From positions 1-13,718 of the forward strand of contig JBBDWN010000154.1 in the NCBI GenBank assembly GCA_040902855.1: 13,718 nt of DNA, in the 5' to 3' direction. This document shows positions 1 to 6,340 of the stretch, piece after piece (positions within the stretch are counted from its first letter, which is position 1; every line of letters begins with the position of its first letter). The notes below the pieces were generated by a model that worked only from the letters and a program-made list of their open reading frames with translations, did not search any database and was not told where the DNA came from. The DNA is from DATHWB01 sp040902855 (GTDB taxonomy: Bacteria > Actinomycetota > Acidimicrobiia > Spongiisociales > ZC4RG35). A program made the position numbers and the translations under genes.

Positions 1-656
1 CCGAGAGCCTTCCGGGCAGCCGCTTGTTGGGCTTCCTTCTTCGAACGTCCGGTACCCGCACCGAGCACGACGCCCTCGACGCTCACCGAGGCGTTGAACA
101 CCTTGGCGTGGTCGGGGCCGGCGTCTTCCACGGAATAGTCGGGCCGGAGTCCTCGGCTGGCGAGACGCTCCTGGAGCCGGGTCTTGAAGTCCCTTCCTCC
201 CGGCATCTGCGCCTTTGACCTGATCAGCTCGGTCCAATGCTGGAGGATCACACGGCGGCTCGCCTCGAGACCTGCGTCGAGATAGATCGCGCACAGGACC
301 GCCTCCATGGCGTCGGAGAGAATCGAGTCCTTCGTCCTGCCCCCCGACGCCAACTCACCTATCCCCATCGCAATGTGGTCTCCCAGGCCGATCTTGCGGG
401 CGATCTCTGCCAACTCCACCCGGTTGACACAGGCCGCCCGCACCTTGGCCATCTCGCCTTCCGGCATGTCCGGGTAGGACTCGAAGAGGAAGTCGGTGAC
501 CACCAATTGGAGAACGGCATCGCCCAGGAACTCGTGGCGCTCGTTGTCCGGTATCTCGGGATGTTCTGCCGTGTAGGAACGATGTACGAGAGCCGCATCG
601 AGCACAGCCGGGTCAGAGAAAGTGTGGCCGAGCGCGGCCTGCAATGTTTCCGTCAT
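1..656 (-). CDS. rnc: Ribonuclease III (3' end cut by window edge)
   Basis: Endoribonuclease that cleaves double-stranded RNA and processes rRNA precursors in the cytoplasm. From the ATG at 656, 218 residues are visible before the left edge. The RNase III signature ERHEFLGDAVL lies at residues 39-49 (His where most homologues have Leu), and the second catalytic box, SDAMEAV, at 114-120. The expected metal-binding and catalytic acidic residues are present at Glu39, Glu42, Asp46, Glu66, Asp115 and Glu118, each one residue beyond the E. coli numbering as recalled. A double-stranded RNA-binding domain begins near residue 158 and contains GRSKKEAQQAAARKAL; its last part is missing. The start is 4 nt after the plsX stop with no clear Shine-Dalgarno sequence, suggesting coupled translation as the distal gene of the operon. 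The identification is firm; only the C-terminus is unseen. Confidence 0.97.
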   Translation of the reverse strand, partial: MTETLQAALGHTFSDPAVLDAALVHRSYTAEHPEIPDNERHEFLGDAVLQLVVTDFLFESYPDMPEGEMAKVRAACVNRVELAEIARKIGLGDHIAMGIGELASGGRTKDSILSDAMEAVLCAIYLDAGLEASRRVILQHWTELIRSKAQMPGGRDFKTRLQERLASRGLRPDYSVEDAGPDHAKVFNASVSVEGVVLGAGTGRSKKEAQQAAARKAL

Positions 657-660
657 GACG

Positions 661-1632
661 TCAGACGGAGACCTTGGATGCGATGCGGGAGACGAGGCCC
701 CCGTCTGCACCCTCGTACGCCAGCACGAGCGCATTTGCGATCGCGCGGCGGCCCGATGATCCGTGGGCGATGACGACCACACCATCGACTCCGAGGAGAA
801 AGGCTCCGCCCGTCTCCTCGTAGTCCATGCGGCGGACGATTGGCTTGATGAGTCCCATCACTTCCTCTCTGGTTGCGTGCGAGGCGGCCTCGAGCGCTTC
901 GTCGAGCAGCGACATCACGAGTCCGCCTGCCCCTTCGATGGTCTTGAGAAACACGTTTCCGGTGAAGCCGTCGGTGACGATCACGTCGGCTTTGTCACCG
1001 GCGATGTCGTGACCCTCGACGTTCCCCACGAAGGTCACGTTGGCCTTGGCCAAGAGTTCGTAGGCAGCCTTCTCGAGTGGCCTGCCCTTGCCTCGCTCCT
1101 CACCGATGTTGAGGAGCGCCACCCGCGGGTGTTCGATGCCGAGCCCGATCTCCGCCAGCGCCGCTCCCATTTCGCCGAACTGGACGAGGTGTTCGGGCTT
1201 CACTTCGGGGTTGGCTCCCGAGTCGACCATGATCGTCGAGGTCCCTCGCGTGGGGAGCACCGTGGCGATGGTGGGCCGCAGAACGCCGGCGACTCGGCCG
1301 ATGAGAATCGCCGCCGAGGCCATCGCCGCGCCCGTCGAACCGGCACTCACGAACCCGTCGACTTCGCCTTCCCGCACCAGGCGGGCACAGATGGCTACGG
1401 AGCTCTCCGGTTTCTCTCGGATAGCTCGCGCAGGATCGTCCGCCATGCCGACGACGTCTGCGGCATGAACGACGGGAAGGGTGGCCCCGAGCGCGGCGAG
1501 CTGGTCGGAGAGGACGACTGCGTCACCGACGAGGACGACATCGACACCCTGCGCCGAGGCGGCGACCGCCCCGGCCACCGTTTCGGTGGGGGCACGATCT
1601 CCGCCCATGGCATCGAGTGCGATTCGGGTCAC
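661..1632 (-). CDS. plsX: Phosphate acyltransferase PlsX
   Basis: Acyl-ACP:phosphate acyltransferase. It makes acyl-phosphate, the acyl donor for PlsY in phospholipid synthesis, as a peripheral membrane enzyme. The 323 residues fit the family's usual 320-345. Family blocks seen are DAMGGD (7-12), SAGSTGA (96-102), VDSGAN (136-141), GNVEGHD (203-209), DGFTGNV (221-227), YEETGGAFLLGVDG (271-284) and HGSS (290-293). The start is a GTG three bases after the rpmF stop. It is preferred because it gives the canonical N-terminus MTRIALDAMGGD, whereas the next ATG would delete part of that block. No Shine-Dalgarno sequence is evident, so coupling to rpmF is likely. The order rpmF-plsX is widely conserved. 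The fabH/fabD/fabG/acpP genes that often follow plsX are absent, and rnc follows directly. Confidence 0.97.
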   Translation of the reverse strand: MTRIALDAMGGDRAPTETVAGAVAASAQGVDVVLVGDAVVLSDQLAALGATLPVVHAADVVGMADDPARAIREKPESSVAICARLVREGEVDGFVSAGSTGAAMASAAILIGRVAGVLRPTIATVLPTRGTSTIMVDSGANPEVKPEHLVQFGEMGAALAEIGLGIEHPRVALLNIGEERGKGRPLEKAAYELLAKANVTFVGNVEGHDIAGDKADVIVTDGFTGNVFLKTIEGAGGLVMSLLDEALEAASHATREEVMGLIKPIVRRMDYEETGGAFLLGVDGVVVIAHGSSGRRAIANALVLAYEGADGGLVSRIASKVSV

Positions 1633-1635
1633 AGC

Positions 1636-1812
1636 TCAGTCGGTCGCGACGACTTCCCGGCCGTTGTACGTGCCGCAGGTGCCACAAGCCCGGTGTGGGA
1701 GCCGGGGGCTCTTGCACTGCGAACAGGTGGACAAGGTCGGTTTGTCGACCTTCCACTGGGCCTTGCGCTGCCGGGTACGCATGCGCGACATCTTCTTCTT
1801 GGGCACCGCCAT
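1636..1812 (-). CDS. rpmF: 50S ribosomal protein bL32, zinc-ribbon form
   Basis: Small protein of the large ribosomal subunit, 58 residues, starting MAVPKKKMSRMRTRQRKAQW and ending in VVATD. The N-terminal VPKKKxSxxRxxxR pattern is diagnostic of bL32. Two CxxC pairs, Cys30/Cys33 and Cys43/Cys46, form a zinc ribbon, so this is the zinc-dependent (C+) version. The start is set by a good Shine-Dalgarno sequence, GGAGG, 8 nt upstream (plus-strand CCTCC at 1821-1825). It lies 20 nt after the DUF177 gene and 3 nt before plsX, the classic yceD-rpmF-plsX order of bacteria. The identification is certain from sequence and context. Confidence 0.97.
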   Translation of the reverse strand: MAVPKKKMSRMRTRQRKAQWKVDKPTLSTCSQCKSPRLPHRACGTCGTYNGREVVATD

Positions 1813-1820
1813 GGTGCGTT

Positions 1821-1825
1821 CCTCC
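1821..1825 (-). promoter_or_regulatory. Ribosome binding site of rpmF
   Basis: GGAGG on the minus strand, 8 nt before the rpmF ATG. It is one of the few strong Shine-Dalgarno sequences inside the left operon and fixes the start of this very short gene. Confidence 0.8.
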
Positions 1826-1832
1826 GGATGGA

Positions 1833-2327
1833 TCAGGAATCGAACAGTTGCTTGAGTGCGGCGAACGGGGAATCAGACCCATCGCCATGCCCGTCGCAAG
1901 GTGCCTCATTCAAGTCGGTTCCGCACACGGCGCAAAGTCCCAGACAATCGTCTCGGCAGACAGGGGCGAGCGGAAGCGAGAGCGACACCTCGTCGCGGAC
2001 TGCCGGTTCGAGGTCGATCGAGTGCCCGTCGACCAGCGGAAGCTCGTCGTCTGCGTCGTCAGGGTGCCGCCGATAGACCTGTTCGAACGCAATGTCGAGA
2101 TCGTCCTCCCAGATGGTGAGACATCTCTTGCACGTGAGTTCTGCTGTGACCGTCACCGTTCCCCGGGCGATGATCCCGTCACTCAGGGACCTGAGCTTGG
2201 CGCGCATGATCGCCTCTCCGTCGACCACTGCGTTGGCCAGCGCAACGGAAACCGCGATCGACCCGGACTCGTCACGCGCCGAGCCGGGATCGTTCAGGAG
2301 ATCGGAGATCTGGACGAGATATGACAC
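1833..2327 (-). CDS. DUF177/YceD family metal-binding protein
   Basis: Member of the DUF177 (YceD) family, encoded next to rpmF in most bacteria and linked to 23S rRNA or large-subunit assembly; its exact biochemical role here is inferred. The 164 residues hold the family cysteine pattern: Cys66/Cys69 in CKRCL, then Cys124, Cys128, Cys132 and Cys135 in CRDDCLGLCAVCG, which probably bind zinc. The N-terminal block VQISDLLNDPGS fits the usual family start, which supports the GTG at 2327. No Shine-Dalgarno sequence is well placed: a GAGG sits only one base from the GTG and lies within a potential hairpin arm. It lies 45 nt after the SepIVA-like gene and 20 nt before rpmF. The C-terminus is FAALKQLFDS, a common family ending. 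Confidence 0.9.
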   Translation of the reverse strand: MSYLVQISDLLNDPGSARDESGSIAVSVALANAVVDGEAIMRAKLRSLSDGIIARGTVTVTAELTCKRCLTIWEDDLDIAFEQVYRRHPDDADDELPLVDGHSIDLEPAVRDEVSLSLPLAPVCRDDCLGLCAVCGTDLNEAPCDGHGDGSDSPFAALKQLFDS

Positions 2328-2364
2328 GCCTCGAAGGGTATCGCCTCGATGGGCGAACGAGGCG
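2327..2364 (-). promoter_or_regulatory. Alternative-pairing hairpin at the DUF177 gene start
   Basis: On the minus strand the arm CGCCTCG (2364-2358) is perfectly complementary to two identical downstream arms, CGAGGCG at 2348-2342 (9-nt loop) and CGAGGCG at 2333-2327. The second copy contains the first base of the DUF177 GTG start. The two pairings are mutually exclusive, so the leader could expose or bury the start. The repeats are directly visible; regulation is inference. Confidence 0.4.
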
Positions 2365-2372
2365 CTGTCCCG

Positions 2373-2882
2373 TCAGAGCGGAGGTTCGGGTGGTGCCGGG
2401 CGGACTTCGTGCAACTCGGCACGAGCCGAGTGGACCCTGGTGAGCACCGACGCGAGAAGTGACTCGATCTTCTCGAGGCTCACCTCGATCTCGTCTTCGG
2501 CTTCGAGTCGCAACCGCCGGGCCTCGCCTTCAGCCCTGCGCACCAAGATATTCGCCTCCTCGACGGCTTCGGCCAGGATGTAGGACTCGGAGACGAGACG
2601 ACGACTCTCCGACTTCGCCCGGTCGATGATCTCCTCGGCACGCTCGTTCGTACGCGCCACAAACGCCTCACGCTCCCGCACCATCCATCGGGCGGCGCGC
2701 AACTCGTCCGGCAACGCGACGCGCATCCGATGGAGCAGCGAGAGGAACCCGTCCTTGTCCACCAGCACGTTCGCCGACAGAGGCATCGACTTCGCCTCCT
2801 CCAGATGGACGATCATCACGTCGATCATTTCCTGCAGTTCGCCGACCGTGGAAGTCGGGCCCGTGTGCTCGGAATCTGTCAC
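2373..2882 (-). CDS. SepIVA/DivIVA-like coiled-coil septum protein
   Basis: A 169-residue, highly charged protein. Residues 34-75 form a conserved segment (PLSANVLVDKDGFLSLLHRM, then LPDELRAARWMVREREAF). A long alpha-helical coiled coil follows from about 70 to 150, rich in Ala, Glu and Arg, and the tail is proline-rich (PAPPEPPL). No membrane segment or enzyme motif is seen. Position between coaD and the DUF177 gene matches actinobacterial DivIVA-domain proteins such as mycobacterial SepIVA (Rv2927c), which acts at the division septum; orthology is inferred, and this protein is shorter than the roughly 245-residue mycobacterial one. The GTG start overlaps the coaD stop (GTGA), with a strong AAGGAG 8 nt upstream. 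It could also be read as a generic ATP synthase B-like coiled coil, but no membrane anchor supports that. Confidence 0.72.
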   Translation of the reverse strand: MTDSEHTGPTSTVGELQEMIDVMIVHLEEAKSMPLSANVLVDKDGFLSLLHRMRVALPDELRAARWMVREREAFVARTNERAEEIIDRAKSESRRLVSESYILAEAVEEANILVRRAEGEARRLRLEAEDEIEVSLEKIESLLASVLTRVHSARAELHEVRPAPPEPPL

Positions 2883-3352
2883 GACAGCTTCTCCTTCAAT
2901 GCGGCTGCCACCGGGGCGGGTACCAGTTCTTCCACGCTACCGCCCAGCAGGGCGACCTCACGGACCAACGTCGAGGAGATGAAACTCCAGGCGGGACTGG
3001 TGGGGATGAACACCGTCTCGACGCCACGGATGGTGGCGTTCATCTGCGCCATCTGCAGTTCGTAGTCGAAGTCCGATGACGTTCTCAGACCCTTGACGAC
3101 GACGTCGATTCCTCGGTCGACGACGTGATCGACGAGAAGCCCGGTGAACACGTCGTATTCGACGTTCGGAGTGTCAGGGAGCGAGGCGCGGAAGAGTTCG
3201 ATCCGTTCCGTCACAGTGAACATGGGGCTCTTGGACGGGTTCTCGACCACCGACACGACGACGCGCTCGAACATCGCAGCAGTGCGAGCGATCACGTCGA
3301 CGTGGCCGTTGGTCGGCGGGTCGTAGCTTCCGGGGCAGAGGGCGGTGGTCAT
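2879..3352 (-). CDS. coaD: Phosphopantetheine adenylyltransferase
   Basis: Transfers AMP from ATP to 4'-phosphopantetheine, making dephospho-CoA in the penultimate step of CoA synthesis in the cytosol. The 157 residues match the usual length. The nucleotidyltransferase signature PGSYDPPTNGHVDVI is at 7-21 and includes the TxGH motif (Thr14-His17). Other family blocks are NPSKSPMF (38-45), KGLR (87-90), FDYELQMAQMN and the ISSTLVREVA helix. Lys87 in place of the enterobacterial Arg (RGLR) is what mycobacterial CoaD also has, as recalled. The ATG overlaps the rsmD stop as ATGA and the stop overlaps the next GTG start, so it is coupled on both sides. The rsmD-coaD pair is conserved across many bacteria. 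Confidence 0.97.
   Translation of the reverse strand: MTTALCPGSYDPPTNGHVDVIARTAAMFERVVVSVVENPSKSPMFTVTERIELFRASLPDTPNVEYDVFTGLLVDHVVDRGIDVVVKGLRTSSDFDYELQMAQMNATIRGVETVFIPTSPAWSFISSTLVREVALLGGSVEELVPAPVAAALKEKLS
2891..2896 (-). promoter_or_regulatory. Ribosome binding site of the SepIVA-like gene
   Basis: AAGGAG on the minus strand, 8 nt before the GTG at 2882 and inside the end of coaD. It supports the GTG start and independent ribosome loading in addition to coupling. Confidence 0.7.
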
Positions 3353-3885
3353 CGGTCCATCACGTACCTGATGATTGTGGTGTCCCCGTGCGCCCGAACG
3401 TCGTCAATCCGCAGACCGGCCACTTGCGGGACTTCATCGCCGGTCTTGCGGGTGATGACGACGGTGGTGTCGTCGTCGAGAGCATGGACCAGGTTGGCGA
3501 GGACTTCGGCGACGTCCGACGACGAAACCGGCCACGGCGGATCGCAGAAGACGAGATCGAATCGCGACGTCGTCTCGCGCACGAACCGTTCTGCCGGTCC
3601 GGCGACGACCGTGGCGTCGATGCCCAGCGCTGCGAGATTCGCCCGAAGCGCTTCGAGTGCCCTGCGGCCCGATTCGACGAAGACCGTCGAGTCGGCTCCC
3701 CGGCTGATGGCTTCGATACCGAAGCTCCCGGCTCCGGCGTACAAGTCGAGAACCGCGGCCCCGGGCACCTCCTCGAAGATCGACGAGAACAGCGACTCCT
3801 TGACGTAGTCCATGACCGGACGCGTATCGGACGTCTCCGGTGCCTGGATTTTCCGGCCGCGGTGCGTCCCAGCAATGACCCTCAC
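3349..3885 (-). CDS. rsmD: 16S rRNA (guanine-966-N2)-methyltransferase RsmD
   Basis: SAM-dependent methyltransferase that modifies G966 of 16S rRNA. From the GTG at 3885 it has 178 residues, near the family's usual 180-190. The N-terminus MRVIAGTHRGRKI is canonical, which fixes this start; the open frame continues upstream to 4296, but that stretch is only recG antiparallel-frame sequence. TRPVMDYVKESLF (21-33) is the family's RPTxDxVRExLF block. LDLYAGAGSFGIEAISRGA (46-64) is the SAM-binding motif I, and DPPW (115-118) is the catalytic motif IV, usually DPPY. It sits 31 nt after recG and overlaps coaD by four bases (ATGA). The Trp in DPPW is a mild variant seen in such N-methyltransferases. 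Confidence 0.95.
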   Translation of the reverse strand: MRVIAGTHRGRKIQAPETSDTRPVMDYVKESLFSSIFEEVPGAAVLDLYAGAGSFGIEAISRGADSTVFVESGRRALEALRANLAALGIDATVVAGPAERFVRETTSRFDLVFCDPPWPVSSSDVAEVLANLVHALDDDTTVVITRKTGDEVPQVAGLRIDDVRAHGDTTIIRYVMDR

Positions 3886-3902
3886 TCGGTTGACGCTACC
3901 CC

Positions 3903-3916
3903 GACTGGTGCCAGTC
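3903..3916 (-). other. Short hairpin between recG and rsmD
   Basis: A perfect GACTGG/CCAGTC dyad with a two-base loop (or five pairs and a four-base loop) lies immediately after the recG TGA and before the rsmD start. It has no T-tract. It may be an intra-operon processing or attenuation element, or chance. Confidence 0.35.
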
Positions 3917-6085
3917 TCAGGACACGAATAGCCACGCCACCTCGTCACCGAGGAGCGCCTGCAGCTCCTCGCGGAGTTCCGGCGCGTTGGCAAGAATCGG
4001 ATCTTCGGCAACCATGGCGAATGCCTCCTCCCTGGCACGAACCAGCAGATCGAAGTCGCGGATGATGTCGGCGAGCCGCAGGTCGCCCAATCCAGACTGG
4101 CGCTCTCCGAACACCGTGCCCTGACCTCGGATCGCCAGGTCGATCTCGGCAAGCTTGAACCCGTCGTTGCTGTCCACCATCGCCCCAATCCGCTGCTCGC
4201 CATCGTCTGTGCTCGGGTCGGCCACGAGCACGCAGACGCCCGGATCGGATCCACGCCCGACCCGTCCCCGAAGCTGGTGGAGCTGGGAGAGTCCAAAGCG
4301 GTCGGCGTCCTCGATCACGATGACCGTCGCGTTTGCCACGTCGATCCCGACTTCGATCACTGTCGTGGCGACCAGGATGTCGATGTGACCGGCGCGGAAC
4401 GAGGCCATCACCGCCTCCTTTTCCTTCGACGGGAGTTGGCCGTGGAGGAGTCCGACCCGCAGCCCTGCGAACACCTCACTGAGCCGCTCGAACTCCCCGG
4501 TGGCGCTGGCCGCCTCGATCTTGTCCGAGTCCTCGACGAGAGGACACACGACAAACGCTTGGTGCCCTTTCGCCACTTCGGAACGGACGATCTGCCACGC
4601 ACCATCCTCTTGCTCGCGTGTGAGCCACACTGTGCGCACCGGGCTCCGTCCGGGCGGAAGTTCCTCGATCGCCGATACCGCCAGGTCGCCGTAGAGCGTC
4701 ATCGAGAGGGTGCGCGGGATCGGCGTCGCCGTCATGATGAGAAGATCCGGTTCCGGGCCGGCGCCCTTCGCCTTCAGATCCTGTCGCTGCATTGCCCCGA
4801 ATCGGTGCTGCTCGTCGACGACCGCAACCCCCAGCCGCTGAAAAGTGACCCCTTCCTGGATCAGGGCATGGGTGCCGACCACGATGTCGACCTTCCCGGC
4901 GGCGATGGCGTCCAACAGATCCCTCCGATTGACATCCGACCGCCAGTTGGCCAGCTGCTGACTCCCGGTCAGGAGGGCCATCCGCACGACCGGGCCGCTC
5001 GGAGACCCGAACAGCGACCCCATCCCGAGCGCGGCCCCCACGCCTTCGGGCTCGGGCGCCAACCCGGCGGCGCCCAGCAGGTCGCGTATCCCGAGAAAGT
5101 GCTGGGTGGCCAGGACTTCGGTCGGGGCCATCACGGCACCTTGATGACCCCCCTCGAGTGCGGTGAGCAGCGCGATCACGGCCACGACGGTCTTCCCGGA
5201 TCCGACTTCGCCCTGCAGCAGCCGGTTCATGGGAAGGGCATCGATGAGATCGCGGGTGATCTCGGAGATCACGTTCTCCTGATCGGCAGTCAGATCGAAC
5301 GGCAGCCCATCTCGGAACGCACCGACGAGTTCGCCGGTCGGGACGTGGCGAATGCCGTCGGCGTTCCGCTCCCGCTCTGCCTTGCGGCTGGCGAGAGCGA
5401 GAGAGAGCCTGAACAACTCGTCGAAGACGAGCCGCCGGCGGGCCGGTCCGGCCCGGTCGACGGACTCGGGGAAGTGCAGGTCTGCCAACGCGGTGTCGCG
5501 ATCGATGAGGCCGTGCCGCTCCAGGATCGGGGGTGGAACCGGGTCGGGAATCGGGCGCGACCTCTGGAGTGCGTTGTGGATTCCCCGCCTGATCCATCCG
5601 ATGCCGACGCTCTTCACGTTGGGATGGACGGGAACCACCCTTCCGGTAGTGAGCGACTCCGATGTCCCGGAGAGCACGTCGACATCGGGTGCCTTCATCT
5701 GGCGCCGTCCGCGAAAGCTCTCCACCACCCCCGACAGGGCGACTTCGACCCCCACCGAAAGCTGGGTGGCGCGAAACGCCTGGTTGAACCACACGACGTC
5801 GAGGACGTCGGTCCCGTCGGTCACTTTCGCTTCGACGATCGCCATGTTCCGTTTGACTCGTCGGGCCGAGACCGAACGCACGGTGCCGATCACCGTGATC
5901 TCCTCCCCCAGCGGCAAGAGGGCGATCGGCTCGATCCGACTCCGGTCGATGTAGCGACGGGGCGCGTGGAACAGGAGATCTGCAACCGAGACGAGGCCGG
6001 CCTCGGCGAGCTTCTTGCCGCGCGCCCCTTTGAGGCCCTGGACCTCCGATACGTCGATGGTCGCGAGCTTGGCGAGAGTCGCCAT
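3917..6085 (-). CDS. recG: ATP-dependent DNA helicase RecG
   Basis: Superfamily 2 helicase that reverses stalled replication forks and migrates branched DNA. The 722 residues fit the family. An N-terminal wedge/OB-fold region (about 1-230) is followed by the helicase core: Walker A GEVGSGKT (292-299), motif Ia APTEVLATQH (320-329), Walker B DEQH (424-427), motif III TAT (452-454), motif V LVATTVIEVGID (571-582) and motif VI QLRGRVGRG (604-612). The C-terminal TRG-like segment IRGQGTVFGERQSG (652-665) is also present. An extra glycine-rich stretch of about 25 residues (342-366) lies after motif Ia compared with E. coli; mycobacterial RecG has a similar insertion, as recalled. The ATG is 9 nt after the FakA-like C-terminal fragment, with no clear Shine-Dalgarno sequence. 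Confidence 0.97.
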   Translation of the reverse strand: MATLAKLATIDVSEVQGLKGARGKKLAEAGLVSVADLLFHAPRRYIDRSRIEPIALLPLGEEITVIGTVRSVSARRVKRNMAIVEAKVTDGTDVLDVVWFNQAFRATQLSVGVEVALSGVVESFRGRRQMKAPDVDVLSGTSESLTTGRVVPVHPNVKSVGIGWIRRGIHNALQRSRPIPDPVPPPILERHGLIDRDTALADLHFPESVDRAGPARRRLVFDELFRLSLALASRKAERERNADGIRHVPTGELVGAFRDGLPFDLTADQENVISEITRDLIDALPMNRLLQGEVGSGKTVVAVIALLTALEGGHQGAVMAPTEVLATQHFLGIRDLLGAAGLAPEPEGVGAALGMGSLFGSPSGPVVRMALLTGSQQLANWRSDVNRRDLLDAIAAGKVDIVVGTHALIQEGVTFQRLGVAVVDEQHRFGAMQRQDLKAKGAGPEPDLLIMTATPIPRTLSMTLYGDLAVSAIEELPPGRSPVRTVWLTREQEDGAWQIVRSEVAKGHQAFVVCPLVEDSDKIEAASATGEFERLSEVFAGLRVGLLHGQLPSKEKEAVMASFRAGHIDILVATTVIEVGIDVANATVIVIEDADRFGLSQLHQLRGRVGRGSDPGVCVLVADPSTDDGEQRIGAMVDSNDGFKLAEIDLAIRGQGTVFGERQSGLGDLRLADIIRDFDLLVRAREEAFAMVAEDPILANAPELREELQALLGDEVAWLFVS

Positions 6086-6094
6086 CTCAGCGCA

Positions 6095-6337
6095 TCACTC
6101 GAACGAGAGAAGATACGGGTAGATCGGCTGTCCACCGTCGAGAACGGCGACGTCGGTATCCGGGTACTCGGCACCGATCCACGATGACAAGGCGGCGGTG
6201 ACACCTGAATCGGCGTCTGCTCCGGCGTACACGGTCACGAGTTCGATCGGTGCCGTCATGATGCGTCGCACGAGCCTCGTGACTGCGGTCCACTGGTCGG
6301 GATCGGCCACGATGGGGGTGCCGTCGACGATCCCCAT
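6095..6337 (-). CDS. C-terminal fragment of FakA-like kinase, after in-frame TAG
   Basis: This 80-residue reading frame is the missing C-terminal end of the upstream FakA/DAK protein: it is in the same frame, separated only by one TAG codon. It starts MGIVDGTPIV and ends GGQPIYPYLLSFE, close to the C-terminal block of staphylococcal FakA (MGL...IV to GGQPIY...SVE, as recalled). Its ATG directly follows TAG, and AGGGAG lies 5 nt before it (6348-6343), so reinitiation as a separate subunit is possible. Alternatives are read-through, a nonsense mutation making a broken gene, or an assembly or base-calling error. The sequence is well preserved and ends in TGA, which argues against long-standing decay. 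Together the two parts would give 549 residues, matching the FakA length of about 548. Confidence 0.8.
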   Translation of the reverse strand: MGIVDGTPIVADPDQWTAVTRLVRRIMTAPIELVTVYAGADADSGVTAALSSWIGAEYPDTDVAVLDGGQPIYPYLLSFE

Positions 6338-6340
6338 CTA
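6338..6340 (-). other. In-frame TAG codon interrupting the FakA-like gene
   Basis: Minus strand reads GGA GAC TAG ATG GGG ATC. By family comparison the codon before Met-Gly is an aromatic residue (Phe in staphylococcal FakA, as recalled), and TAC or TAT to TAG is a single change. Every other visible gene end in the window uses TGA. Confidence 0.85.

Noticed and set aside
342..366. Residues 342-366 of RecG (coordinates here are protein residues) as a novel insertion
   Set aside because: A similar glycine-rich insertion after motif Ia is recalled in mycobacterial RecG, so it is probably a lineage trait rather than new.
763..2076. 437-residue plus-strand open frame across plsX, rpmF and part of the DUF177 gene
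   Set aside because: It runs antisense through three well-identified genes and has no recognisable domain, so it is a codon-bias shadow.
3886..4296. N-terminal extension of rsmD back to 4296
   Set aside because: The canonical RsmD N-terminus starts at the GTG at 3885; the extension overlaps the C-terminal coding part of recG.
4277..6187. 636-residue plus-strand open frame opposite recG
   Set aside because: Antisense shadow of a GC-rich gene: low-complexity composition, no family motifs, and the opposite strand encodes an unmistakable RecG.
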